From: an uncultured Porphyromonadaceae bacterium
Lineage (GTDB): Bacteria; Bacteroidota; Bacteroidia; Bacteroidales; Muribaculaceae
DNA length: 64,000 bases
Reading direction: 5' to 3'
Assembly (NCBI GenBank): GCA_947427285.1
Contig: CANEHE010000007.1
Span: 19,415-83,414, forward strand
The position numbers and the translations under genes were made by a program. The notes under the pieces are model-generated. The model worked only from the letters and a program-made list of their open reading frames with translations, searched no databases and was not told where the DNA came from. Position 1 is the stretch's first letter, and each line of letters begins with the position of its first letter. Below are positions 55,429 to 64,000 of the stretch, piece by piece.

Positions 55429-57060
55429 TCAGCGGTCGATGTCGGGAATCACGAAATCAAGGGCCGCACCTATGGTAATCAGGTCAGCAATCATATAACC
55501 GGCGCATGTAAGATCCATAACCCCGACAAGATTGAAACATGGGCTTTGGAAATGCACACGATAGGGATTTTTCTGTCCGTCTGACTCAATATATACGCCA
55601 AATGTGCCTCTGGAAGCCTCTACCTGATTATACCAACGCCCGGCAGGAAGCTTGATAATTTTCGGCACCTGTGCACGGATCGGGCCATCGGGGATATTGT
55701 CCACAAGCTGGGCAAGTATTTTGCAACTCTGCTCAATCTCACGCATACGAACCATATAACGGGAGAAGGAATCGCAGCCATACTCAAGAACCTCTTCAAA
55801 ATCCAACTCCGAATAAATCGAATATGGATGTACCTTACGGCAATCACAACTCCAGCCAGATCCACGGCCTGAAGGTCCGGTGATTGCATAATTCACAGCA
55901 TCCTCTTTTGAAAGATGCCCTACTTTGCGAAGACGATTCTGAGCTATCACATTGCCAGTAAACACTTTGTGATACTCCTTAAGACGTGAAGGCATGATTT
56001 CTATCAATGCCTTGACATCTTTCTGGAAATCTGGATGCAAGTCTGCGATCACACCACCTATCACATTATAGTTCATTGACATGCGTGCCCCACAAGTCTT
56101 TTCGAATATATCAAGCACCATCTCTCGCTCACGGAAACCATAGAAGAACGCTGTCGTGGCACCAAGATCCATTGCAGTGCAACCGAATGACAGAAGATGC
56201 GATGAAATACGCATCAACTCGTCCATCATGACACGGATCACCTGAGCGCGACGCGGAATCTCCAATCCCATCGCTTTCTCAATACATGCGCACAGGCAAT
56301 GACGGTTCTGATGAGCCGACATATAGTCCATGCGGTCTGTGAAATGAAGGATCTGAGGATAAGTAAGTCCCTCTGATAATTTCTCTATACCACGATGTAT
56401 ATATCCTGAGACGACATCCACCTTCTTCACAGTCTCCCCATCGACTGCGGCACGGAAACGCATGACTCCATGTGTAGAAGGATGCTGTGGGCCGATGTTG
56501 ACAACATAATCGTCTGCCTCGAACACCTTACCGGGTACCTTCTTCACTTTTCCCTTCTCATCCTCTACATAAGAGACGGTATCATCCTCATTCACCTCAT
56601 CCTCAAGACGGATAGGGTTGAGTTCGGGATTAGCGTCATAATCTTTCCGAAGCGGAAAACCCACCCAGTCGTTGCGAAGGAAAAAGCGACGCATATCCGG
56701 ATGGTTGATGAATTTTATACCATAAAAATCATAGACTTCCCTCTCCTGGAAGTTGGCGACATGCCAAAGATCGGAGACGGAATGAATCATCGGGTTTTCG
56801 CGGTCGGCCACCGACACCTTGAAAGCCACTACCTCCCATTGACGGGATGTGGAGGTGAGATAATACACTACCCCAAGCGACTCTTTCCAGTCCATGCCGA
56901 CAACGGCCGACAGAAGGTCAAAATTAAGAGTCGGATCCTCCTTCAAGGTTTTGGCCAGAGAATACCATTTGGGTTCGGGCACATTGACAAGCAGACAATC
57001 CCCTTCCTCAAAGGTTACTTCGGGACAAATTCTACTTATTATGTCTTTTATATCGCTCAT
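55429..57060 (-). CDS. nuoCD: NADH-quinone oxidoreductase fused subunit C/D
   Basis: N-terminal NuoC (EREVYDFYGIKFINHPDMRRFFLRNDWVGFPLRKDY) fused to NuoD (NIGPQHPSTHGVMRF, GYIHRGIEKL, MDYMSAHQNRHCL). Confidence 0.98.
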   Translation of the reverse strand: MSDIKDIISRICPEVTFEEGDCLLVNVPEPKWYSLAKTLKEDPTLNFDLLSAVVGMDWKESLGVVYYLTSTSRQWEVVAFKVSVADRENPMIHSVSDLWHVANFQEREVYDFYGIKFINHPDMRRFFLRNDWVGFPLRKDYDANPELNPIRLEDEVNEDDTVSYVEDEKGKVKKVPGKVFEADDYVVNIGPQHPSTHGVMRFRAAVDGETVKKVDVVSGYIHRGIEKLSEGLTYPQILHFTDRMDYMSAHQNRHCLCACIEKAMGLEIPRRAQVIRVMMDELMRISSHLLSFGCTAMDLGATTAFFYGFREREMVLDIFEKTCGARMSMNYNVIGGVIADLHPDFQKDVKALIEIMPSRLKEYHKVFTGNVIAQNRLRKVGHLSKEDAVNYAITGPSGRGSGWSCDCRKVHPYSIYSELDFEEVLEYGCDSFSRYMVRMREIEQSCKILAQLVDNIPDGPIRAQVPKIIKLPAGRWYNQVEASRGTFGVYIESDGQKNPYRVHFQSPCFNLVGVMDLTCAGYMIADLITIGAALDFVIPDIDR

Positions 57061-57136
57061 GATTAAGAATTCGGGATGAATATTGGAAAGAAGAGTTTAA
57101 TCTTTAATGCAGACAATGAAAGTGTCTGCCAAAGCA

Positions 57137-57745
57137 TCAATATCGGCCCTGCTCTTCAGGGTGACTGTTGAAAAAATCCTTTATTTTCTCTTTTCTGTTG
57201 ACACCTCCGAAGAAACGCTGAACCTTGATTTTACGCTGAAGTTGCATCAGCCCATAAAACATGGCCTCCGGACGTGGAGGACATCCAGGAATATAGACGT
57301 CAACGGGAAGTATCTTATCGACACCCGGCAACACGCAATAGGAGTTTTTGAACGGGCCGCCCGACACCGCACAACCACCTGCGGCAATCACATATTTAGG
57401 CTCAGCAAGCTGTTCATACAGACGCCGCAACACAGGAGCCATCCGATGGACAATCGTACCCTGTACCATTATATAGTCAGCCTGACGTGGCGAATTGCGC
57501 GCCACCTCAAATCCGAAACGGGCCATATCATACCGTGCCGCGCCCAGACTCATAAATTCAATGGCGCAACAACTTGTGCCAAAACACAACGGCCATAGCG
57601 AGTTTGAGATACCCCAGTTAATGAGTTGATCAAGTTTACCGACCACCACATTGGCTCCGGTAGCATTGAGTTCTTCGACAAGATTTTCGATATATTCATT
57701 GTCCTTGAAGTCCTCATGCTTCATGCTTTTGATTTTCACGTCCAT
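57137..57745 (-). CDS. nuoB: NADH-quinone oxidoreductase subunit B
   Basis: SLWPLCFGTSCCAIEFMSLGAARYDMARFGFEVARNSPRQADYIMVQGTI, VYIPGCPPRPEAMFYGLM. Confidence 0.98.
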   Translation of the reverse strand: MDVKIKSMKHEDFKDNEYIENLVEELNATGANVVVGKLDQLINWGISNSLWPLCFGTSCCAIEFMSLGAARYDMARFGFEVARNSPRQADYIMVQGTIVHRMAPVLRRLYEQLAEPKYVIAAGGCAVSGGPFKNSYCVLPGVDKILPVDVYIPGCPPRPEAMFYGLMQLQRKIKVQRFFGGVNRKEKIKDFFNSHPEEQGRY

Positions 57746-58107
57746 TTAAGGGCTCCTTTCCGCCAGGCGTAAGCCAGGCCTAAGATAAGAATGAATAGGA
57801 AAATACCGATGCAAAGAAGCGACTGCACTCCGAGTGAACGGGCAATCACAGCCCAAGGATAGAGGAACACAGTCTCCACATCGAAGATAAGGAAAAGAAT
57901 AGCGAAAATGTAGTAACCCGTCTTGAACTGAATCATCGACTCACCTCTGGTGGGTATACCGCATTCATAAGGCTCCGCCTTTTTGACGGAAAACGATTTA
58001 GGGGAAATGAGCTTGGCGATGAGAAGGGCCGCGCATACCAGCCCTATGCCCGTAAGGGTGGCTGTAATAGCGAGTGTGCCATTGCCAATCTCCATCAAAA
58101 GGTTCAT
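57736..58107 (-). CDS. nuoA: NADH-quinone oxidoreductase subunit A
   Basis: PYECGIPTRGESMIQFKTGYYIFAILFLIFDVETVFLYPWAV. Confidence 0.97.
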   Translation of the reverse strand: MNLLMEIGNGTLAITATLTGIGLVCAALLIAKLISPKSFSVKKAEPYECGIPTRGESMIQFKTGYYIFAILFLIFDVETVFLYPWAVIARSLGVQSLLCIGIFLFILILGLAYAWRKGALKWT

Positions 58108-58180
58108 ATAATCGTTTTAGTATTAGTTGGTTAGTCTACAAAAAGATGCCCCATGAGGAGTGGCGGAGCAATATTTTGCG

Positions 58181-58212
58181 CAAAGTTACTAATTATTCTT
58201 AAAATAGCCAAA
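58181..58212 (-). promoter_or_regulatory. Bacteroidales housekeeping promoter upstream of nuoA
   Basis: TTTG-N20-TAACTTTG on minus strand, matching the TTTG/TAnnTTTG consensus and spacing. Confidence 0.65.
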
Positions 58213-58314
58213 ATATTATAACCCTATTTTGTTGACCTCTTTTGATGAGGCACCCCCGCATAAAAACAAGGAGAACGATAGACAAATATTACGATTGATC
58301 AATATACATCAAAT

Positions 58315-58347
58315 AATAGAGGCACACCACTTGGGTGTACCTCTATT
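58315..58347 (-). terminator. Hairpin downstream of the 58382-59341 lipoprotein gene
   Basis: AATAGAGGCACACC ... GGTGTACCTCTATT (one G-U/mismatch); weak T tail. Confidence 0.5.
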
Positions 58348-58381
58348 ATGTATGCGTTAACGTTCAAGTGATGTCAGCCGA

Positions 58382-59341
58382 TCACTGTTCTGGATAAAAG
58401 GGATCATCGGGATCAAATACATAACGACCGGTGAAACTTCCTTTATAGTATATTTTCTGACCGTTGTTGAGCTGGGTTTCCATTCCTTTGTTACGGACAG
58501 TATATTCAATCTGTATTTTGGTAAGATCTGACGAAGCGGTCTTAAGGGAGAACGTCTCAAACGGGAAGTTCTCATTGGGCGTGAGCATATTACCGTCCGG
58601 CTGTCCGGGAACCACATCTGTACCGGTTATACTGTAACCACCCCGTTCAAGTTTGAAATCAAGGTTCTTAAGAACAAGGATCAATTGTGGCGACGGCTCC
58701 GCGAACTTTACATTGTATAACACCACATCAGCCTTTTTAGAAAGAGGATTGATGATCACGCGATAACGGCCCAGAGTGGACTCGTAGGCCTGCGACTGTC
58801 CCTGATAGTCAAAAACAGTCGAGGTGGTGCCGGCATACGTGGCGTCTTTCTGGAAGGTGGCTACCGAATACATTGTACCGATATTATATTGGGCGATAAA
58901 GAAAGGCGACGTGTAGGCTGTGACTCCGGCGACTCCCGGAACCTTTGAGGGAATCGGATAGAACAAACCGGAAATCACGCAGTCAAAGTTTGACACCTGT
59001 GTCTGTCCTCCATCGATAGAGCCAGACGGCGAGCTGAATTTCGCATAATCGCCATCGGCATAAAACTTGTTTTCAACTTTCACGGCAGGGATTGTCAATG
59101 AGTGCGTCTGCCCCTGATACATGAGCACGCTTGATGATGCCTGAGCTGTTTCTGTCTCGACAAAATGGCAGTAATAGACACATTCGTTCGCAAACACAGG
59201 CTCCGAAGTATTTCGGGGAGTGAAGAGATTCACTGTGTTGAAATCACGGGTAAACTCATACATAGGTGAGTCTGAATTGCATCCTACAAGAGGGATTGCA
59301 AGCGCGGCGATTGCCGACATTCGGAAAATATTCTTAAGCAT
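58382..59341 (-). CDS. Lipoprotein of unknown function (ORF opens at 59368; lipoprotein start MLKNIFRM likely)
   Basis: MLKNIFRMSAIAALAIPLVGCNSDSP lipobox; immediately downstream of a TonB-dependent receptor. Confidence 0.75.
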   Translation of the reverse strand: MLKNIFRMSAIAALAIPLVGCNSDSPMYEFTRDFNTVNLFTPRNTSEPVFANECVYYCHFVETETAQASSSVLMYQGQTHSLTIPAVKVENKFYADGDYAKFSSPSGSIDGGQTQVSNFDCVISGLFYPIPSKVPGVAGVTAYTSPFFIAQYNIGTMYSVATFQKDATYAGTTSTVFDYQGQSQAYESTLGRYRVIINPLSKKADVVLYNVKFAEPSPQLILVLKNLDFKLERGGYSITGTDVVPGQPDGNMLTPNENFPFETFSLKTASSDLTKIQIEYTVRNKGMETQLNNGQKIYYKGSFTGRYVFDPDDPFYPEQ

Positions 59342-59371
59342 AATCAGTAGATATTGATGATTTGTCATACT

Positions 59372-61633
59372 TTATATGTTGACCATAAATGAGATCCCTC
59401 CCTGAAGCGGTCGCCCTCTCTGCCGGAATTCATTACCGATCGACTGAAAGTAAAACGTATAGTAACGCGCATCTGAAAGATTAGTGCCGAACAGCCGTAT
59501 CTCCCAGTCAGATCCAGTCAGGGCCACTGAGGCCCCAGGAAGAAAATATATGGGTTGGGAAAGAGTATTGGATTCGTTCCAATATATTTTTCCGGTAGCT
59601 CTGAGATTGAGATCAAACTCAATGGAACGGATATGCTTCCTTTTCAGCGGCCAAGTATAGACGGCCTGCATAAAAAGCGTGTTACGCGGAGCATACGGAA
59701 GATATTTCCCGGAATAATCGTTGCGCCCGTCATTAAAAGACCGGAAACGGGCATCCGTAAATCCATACGACGCCCGCAGAGCAAGATGCTCAACCGGAAC
59801 GGCATTTATCTGGATTTCAAATCCGAAGCTACGGGTTTTGCCGGCATTGGTCATCATACGTCCGGTAGTGGTGCCGGAAGGAAACATGGTGAGCTGCTGG
59901 TCACGACAATCTATATAAAACAGCGAGAGGTCGCCAGAGAGCCGTCCGTCGAAAAAAGACAGGTGTGATCCTATCTCAAAATTCCAGGAATGTTCAGGCC
60001 GGTAAGCCACCATCTTATCAATATCGTAAGTGGCTCCTATACCCATCAGCATCATCAGCCGTTGCTGTAGTACATCTGAAAACATCTGTGTGTTGTAGCC
60101 ACCCGATTTGTATCCTTTCGCCACATTCAAATAAAGATTGGCATCATCCTGGAGCGGAAGATTGTATAAAACCGTAAACTTCGGTATGAAATTCACAAAC
60201 TGAGAGGAATGCTGTCCACGGTCATCGATTTCTATTTCCGCATGTCTGGGATTGATCATTTCTCCATCGGACGTAAGATCAAACACAGAATAACCCGTGG
60301 AACATAAACTATGGTAACGGAGATTGACTTTCTCATAATCAAGTCTCAATGCCATTGAGACTTCCCATCGGCCAAGATGTAGATCCGACTTATGATATAT
60401 GGCTGCGCCCCATGCTGGATTGGAAAAATCGGAAATCAGGGGAAATGACCGGGAGTCCCAGGCAATAGGATGTCCCGGATTACCCTGATTCCGGTGATCC
60501 TCTATCAACCGGGATATGCCGTAGTCAAGAAACGTGACCGGAGCCTCCATCTTCAGACCTTTGTAGAAAAAGAATGCTCCCGCAAGCCAAGAATAAACGG
60601 AGCCGTTATTCAAAGATTTAACAACCAGATCCTGAGTAACTGTCGGCTCACGCTTCTTCTGAGTCAGGGTAAAATAATCAAGAGGGAGGAAATCCTGATC
60701 CAGAGTCATGTTGTCATCTATATATTGGAAAGATGTCACCGAAGAGAGGGAAAACCTATCTGAAAACCAGCTGAGGGTCAAGCCATCGGTAAAAAGAGAT
60801 CTGCGATAAAAGCAGGTGTCGTTGTATGCTATTTTTCCTGTCTGCACATTCTCATAAGCATATCCGCCCTGACGAAGCAACGACACTGTCGCCACATTCT
60901 GGAGTGTTACCCGATCTGATAACCTCCATATATATTTGGCACGTAATGCTCCCGAGTACTCCGGATCAGCCTTTTTGCCGTTATATTCGTTTGTAAAGAT
61001 TCCACGCGACCAAAGACCTGAAAGATTCAACGACAATGCATGTCGGCTATCAAAACGGTGATACCATCCCAATGCGGCACGAATAGAAAGAGGCGACACA
61101 AATTCAGCCCTGATTCGCCAACCCTGCCAGCGAAACGGAGACAGTGTAGAGATGTTTATCTGGCCGGCCATCGTATTTCTTCCATACAACGCTGTCTGAG
61201 GACCACGGAGCATCTCAACCGATGCAATGTCTGCAATGTCGAAATCATACGCATCCTTGTTCAGCACCGGAACATTATCCACATTGAGTCCTACGGCAGG
61301 TTGGTCCATCCGTGCACCTATCCCCCTCACATAAATCGATGATGTTATCCTCGACCCATAGTCCGGGATAAAGAAATTCGGGACCACATCCGAAAGTGAT
61401 TTTATGGTCACGGCACCCAGTCTCTCTGCCTCACGGGCATTGATAAGGGAGGCGGCTTCAGGTATCTGGAACAGACGTGATGTCTGCTTGATCGAAGAGA
61501 CGTTAATCTCCTGAAGCATAACAGTATCTTTCGCCTCCCCGGAAGAAAGGGATACAACGGAATCGCCCATCTCCACCGCAAGCGCGACAAAGGTTGACAT
61601 CAGAAATATTACCAAAGCAAGAGTCTGTTTCAT
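59372..61633 (-). CDS. TonB-dependent outer-membrane receptor
   Basis: Plug motifs SLSDVVPNFFIPDYGSRITSSIYVRGIGARMDQPAVGLNVDNVPVLNKDAYDFDIADIASVEMLRGPQTALYGRNTMAGQINI. Confidence 0.95.
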   Translation of the reverse strand: MKQTLALVIFLMSTFVALAVEMGDSVVSLSSGEAKDTVMLQEINVSSIKQTSRLFQIPEAASLINAREAERLGAVTIKSLSDVVPNFFIPDYGSRITSSIYVRGIGARMDQPAVGLNVDNVPVLNKDAYDFDIADIASVEMLRGPQTALYGRNTMAGQINISTLSPFRWQGWRIRAEFVSPLSIRAALGWYHRFDSRHALSLNLSGLWSRGIFTNEYNGKKADPEYSGALRAKYIWRLSDRVTLQNVATVSLLRQGGYAYENVQTGKIAYNDTCFYRRSLFTDGLTLSWFSDRFSLSSVTSFQYIDDNMTLDQDFLPLDYFTLTQKKREPTVTQDLVVKSLNNGSVYSWLAGAFFFYKGLKMEAPVTFLDYGISRLIEDHRNQGNPGHPIAWDSRSFPLISDFSNPAWGAAIYHKSDLHLGRWEVSMALRLDYEKVNLRYHSLCSTGYSVFDLTSDGEMINPRHAEIEIDDRGQHSSQFVNFIPKFTVLYNLPLQDDANLYLNVAKGYKSGGYNTQMFSDVLQQRLMMLMGIGATYDIDKMVAYRPEHSWNFEIGSHLSFFDGRLSGDLSLFYIDCRDQQLTMFPSGTTTGRMMTNAGKTRSFGFEIQINAVPVEHLALRASYGFTDARFRSFNDGRNDYSGKYLPYAPRNTLFMQAVYTWPLKRKHIRSIEFDLNLRATGKIYWNESNTLSQPIYFLPGASVALTGSDWEIRLFGTNLSDARYYTFYFQSIGNEFRQRGRPLQGGISFMVNI

Positions 61634-61760
61634 GGCTAATGCAAAATTACAAATTTACCAACGACCCCACAATCCCAAAAACAGGTGATTTAGGCCCTGT
61701 ATTACAAACCGACTATAATAAAAGGAAAGATTCATTTGTTAATATGTAAAAAACATCCAG

Positions 61761-62960
61761 ATGAAATCCATAAAAGAACTCTACCGCATAGGCACCGGGC
61801 CGTCATCAAGCCACACCATGGGGCCACGAAAAGCTGCAGAAGAATTTATCTCCCGTTATCCTGACCGACCTAAATATATAGTAACTCTCTACGGCAGTCT
61901 GGCCGCTACCGGGAAAGGACACCTTACCGATGTCGCGCTTGAAGATGTGTTCAAGGCCACCGGAGCTGAGGTTGAGATCGTATGGAAACCGGACATTTTT
62001 CTGCCTTATCATCCGAATGCTTTATCCTTCACCGCCATAGACCGTAATGGATCTGCATCCGAACCATGGACCGTATACAGCGTCGGAGGTGGTGCGATTG
62101 AGGAAGACGGCATGAATACCTTGCAGACTCCCGACATATACGACATGAACAGCATGACTGAAATCATGGAGTATTGCGAACAGACCGGCCGATGCTACTG
62201 GGAGTATGTGGAGCAATGTGAAGGTCCGGAAATCTGGGATTATCTCAAAGAAGTCTGGGAAGCCATGCGTCAAGCGGTAGAACGCGGACTCTCCAAAGAA
62301 GGGCGTCTCCCCGGGCCACTCAATCTACGCCGAAAAGCGGCCGCCTACCATGTGAAGGCCGAAGGCTTCCGCGATAATCTGCGAAACCGAGGACTTACAT
62401 TCGCATACGCGCTTGCCGTGAGTGAGGAGAATGCTTCGGGAGGACGCATTGTCACGGCACCGACATGTGGGTCATGCGGTGTGGTGCCGGGCGCACTTTA
62501 TCATATATGGAAAAGCCGTGAATTTCCTGAACAGATAATGCTACGTGCTCTTGCCACCGCTGGTCTGGTAGGCAATATCGTGAAACAGAATGCCAGCATC
62601 TCCGGAGCGGAAGTCGGATGTCAGGGAGAGGTAGGTGTGGCTTGTGCCATGGCAGCTGCAGCTGCCTGCCAGCTTTTCGGAGGCAGTCCGGCTCAGATTG
62701 AATATGCAGCGGAGATGGGACTGGAACACCATCTCGGTATGACCTGTGATCCGGTATGCGGTCTGGTCCAGATCCCATGCATAGAGCGCAACGCCTACGC
62801 CGCGGCACGTGCTCTGGACGCCAACATCTACGCCACATTCACCGATGGCAATCACCGCGTGAGCTTCGACAAACTTATAAAAGTAATGAAACAGACCGGT
62901 CACGACCTTCCTTCGCTCTATAAGGAAACTGCAACGGGCGGACTGGCAGCCGAGATGTAA
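61761..62960 (+). CDS. sdaA: L-serine ammonia-lyase (Fe-S type)
   Basis: KELYRIGTGPSSSHTMGPRKAA; TAPTCGSCGVVPGALYH; GCQGEVGVACAMAAAA; MTCDPVCGLVQIPCIERNA. Confidence 0.95.
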   Translation: MKSIKELYRIGTGPSSSHTMGPRKAAEEFISRYPDRPKYIVTLYGSLAATGKGHLTDVALEDVFKATGAEVEIVWKPDIFLPYHPNALSFTAIDRNGSASEPWTVYSVGGGAIEEDGMNTLQTPDIYDMNSMTEIMEYCEQTGRCYWEYVEQCEGPEIWDYLKEVWEAMRQAVERGLSKEGRLPGPLNLRRKAAAYHVKAEGFRDNLRNRGLTFAYALAVSEENASGGRIVTAPTCGSCGVVPGALYHIWKSREFPEQIMLRALATAGLVGNIVKQNASISGAEVGCQGEVGVACAMAAAAACQLFGGSPAQIEYAAEMGLEHHLGMTCDPVCGLVQIPCIERNAYAAARALDANIYATFTDGNHRVSFDKLIKVMKQTGHDLPSLYKETATGGLAAEM

Positions 62961-62967
62961 TTATATC

Positions 62968-63879
62968 ATGTCCGATTTCAAGATACATACGCTCGGATGT
63001 GGGTCGGCAAAACCTACTCTGCGCCATCAGCCATCCTCGACAGTGATCGACTATCGGGGAAATCTATTCATGATTGACTGCGGAGAGGGAGCACAGACTG
63101 CGTTCCAACGTTTCCGGCTCAGACTTACGAGACTACACCACATTTTTCTGACACATCTTCACGGAGATCATGTGCTCGGACTGCCAGGTCTTATAGGCAC
63201 AATGGGATTGTCCGGTGGCGGAGGCGATATCACCATACATACATTCGAAGACGGTCGAGAAATCCTGACCACAATTCTGGATTATTTCTCCCGCGACCTT
63301 CCAATACGTGTAAAATTCAATATCATCAGACAGGAGGAGAACATAGTGTTTGAAAATCAGTCGCTGAGAGTGCGTACAGTCCCGCTACGCCATCGCGTGC
63401 CTGCAGTAGGATACATTTTTGAGGAGAAAGACAAACCACGCCATATCGATCGGGCATCCTGCGACTTTCACGGCGTGCCCGTCAGCCAGTTCAACGCAAT
63501 CCGGCAAGGGGAGGATTTCGTGAAACCAGATGGAATCTTAGTACCTAATGCCTTACTAACCACTACCCCTACTCCATCCCGCAGCTACGCCCACATCAGC
63601 GACACAGAATATACACCGGAACTCGCTGCTGAAATAGGTCCTGTGGATCTTCTTTTTCATGAGACCACATATCTTGACAGTCATGCAAATGAGGCTGCGG
63701 CACGCGGACACTCTACAGCGCGTCAGGCAGGCAAGATGGCCACACTATGCGGTGCTAAAAGACTACTGACAGGTCATTACTCGTCGCGCTACCGCGATGA
63801 CAGTGCATTTAAACATGAGGCACAGGAGGAATTTCCAGATGTCATCCTCAATAATGAGGGACTAACCATCGAACTTTGA
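62968..63879 (+). CDS. rnz: Ribonuclease Z
   Basis: LGCGSAKPTLRHQPSSTVIDYRGNLFMIDCGEG, FLTHLHGDHVLGLPGL, FHETTYLDSHANEAAARGHSTARQAG, LTGHYSSRY. Confidence 0.95.
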   Translation: MSDFKIHTLGCGSAKPTLRHQPSSTVIDYRGNLFMIDCGEGAQTAFQRFRLRLTRLHHIFLTHLHGDHVLGLPGLIGTMGLSGGGGDITIHTFEDGREILTTILDYFSRDLPIRVKFNIIRQEENIVFENQSLRVRTVPLRHRVPAVGYIFEEKDKPRHIDRASCDFHGVPVSQFNAIRQGEDFVKPDGILVPNALLTTTPTPSRSYAHISDTEYTPELAAEIGPVDLLFHETTYLDSHANEAAARGHSTARQAGKMATLCGAKRLLTGHYSSRYRDDSAFKHEAQEEFPDVILNNEGLTIEL

Positions 63880-63944
63880 AATAAAACATATTAAGTATTT
63901 TTAACTATAAGCCGATCTATTGTTAACGTTATTTAATGGATCGG

Positions 63945-63991
63945 GGGGGTAAACCGCTACGCTTTTATTAATTTTGCGGTCGGAAACGACA
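63945..63991 (+). promoter_or_regulatory. Conserved promoter/leader block, copy 2, upstream of a gene beyond the window; TAATTTTG at 63969-63976
   Basis: GGGGGTAAACCGCTACGCTTTTATTAATTTTGCGGTCGGAAACGACA identical to the minus strand of 36514-36560. Confidence 0.8.
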
Positions 63992-64000
63992 TGGAAGGAA

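Noticed and set aside
63949-63982. Reading the shared block as a classical ECF promoter (GTAAAC ... CGGTCG)
   Set aside because: Spacing of about 22 nt is too long for usual ECF -35/-10 spacing; TAATTTTG is a better match to the housekeeping -7 element.
63945-63991. Idea that the inverted promoter copies are terminal repeats of a mobile element
   Set aside because: The interval holds core genes (nuo, atp, sdaA, rnz), no transposase or integrase, and the block contains a -7 element and leader hairpin, so a shared promoter is simpler.

Overview
The window is a 64 kb chromosomal segment that looks like a Bacteroidales genome (Muribaculaceae-like is an inference). Evidence for this is the TAnnTTTG promoter elements, FecR/ECF/TonB systems, DUF4270 and GLUG lipoproteins, and NuoCD with no NuoEFG. 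It is mostly protein-coding, and I saw no rRNA, tRNA, CRISPR or transposase genes. Main contents, left to right: a ClC channel (5'-truncated), fmt, menDBCE, groESL behind a near-perfect -24/-12 (sigma-54) motif, a peptidoglycan-linked block (golvesin/amidase-like protein, GT2, HIT/GalT-like DUF4922, SpoIID/LytB without a signal peptide, AmpG-like MFS), a zinc/heavy-metal cassette (Fur, P-type ATPase, COG0523 GTPase with an in-frame stop), ffh, panCD, a short GT5-type glycogen synthase, a DUF4270 lipoprotein, folD, CapA, a frameshifted flavodoxin, an AddB-like nuclease, class I fumarase, a frameshifted GLUG-repeat lipoprotein, an ECF sigma/FecR/outer-membrane receptor trio, an 18-gene co-directional respiratory block, a lipoprotein/TonB receptor pair, sdaA and rnz. 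The standout observation is the respiratory block: the complete F1Fo ATP synthase operon (atpDCBEFHAG) lies inside the complex I operon, between nuoH and nuoI, and nuoEFG are absent. Other highlights are a 47-nt identical promoter/leader block in inverted orientation about 27 kb apart, three single-lesion gene disruptions, and a candidate cytosolic muropeptide-salvage cluster. No database searches or computations were run. Family calls are from reading the translations.
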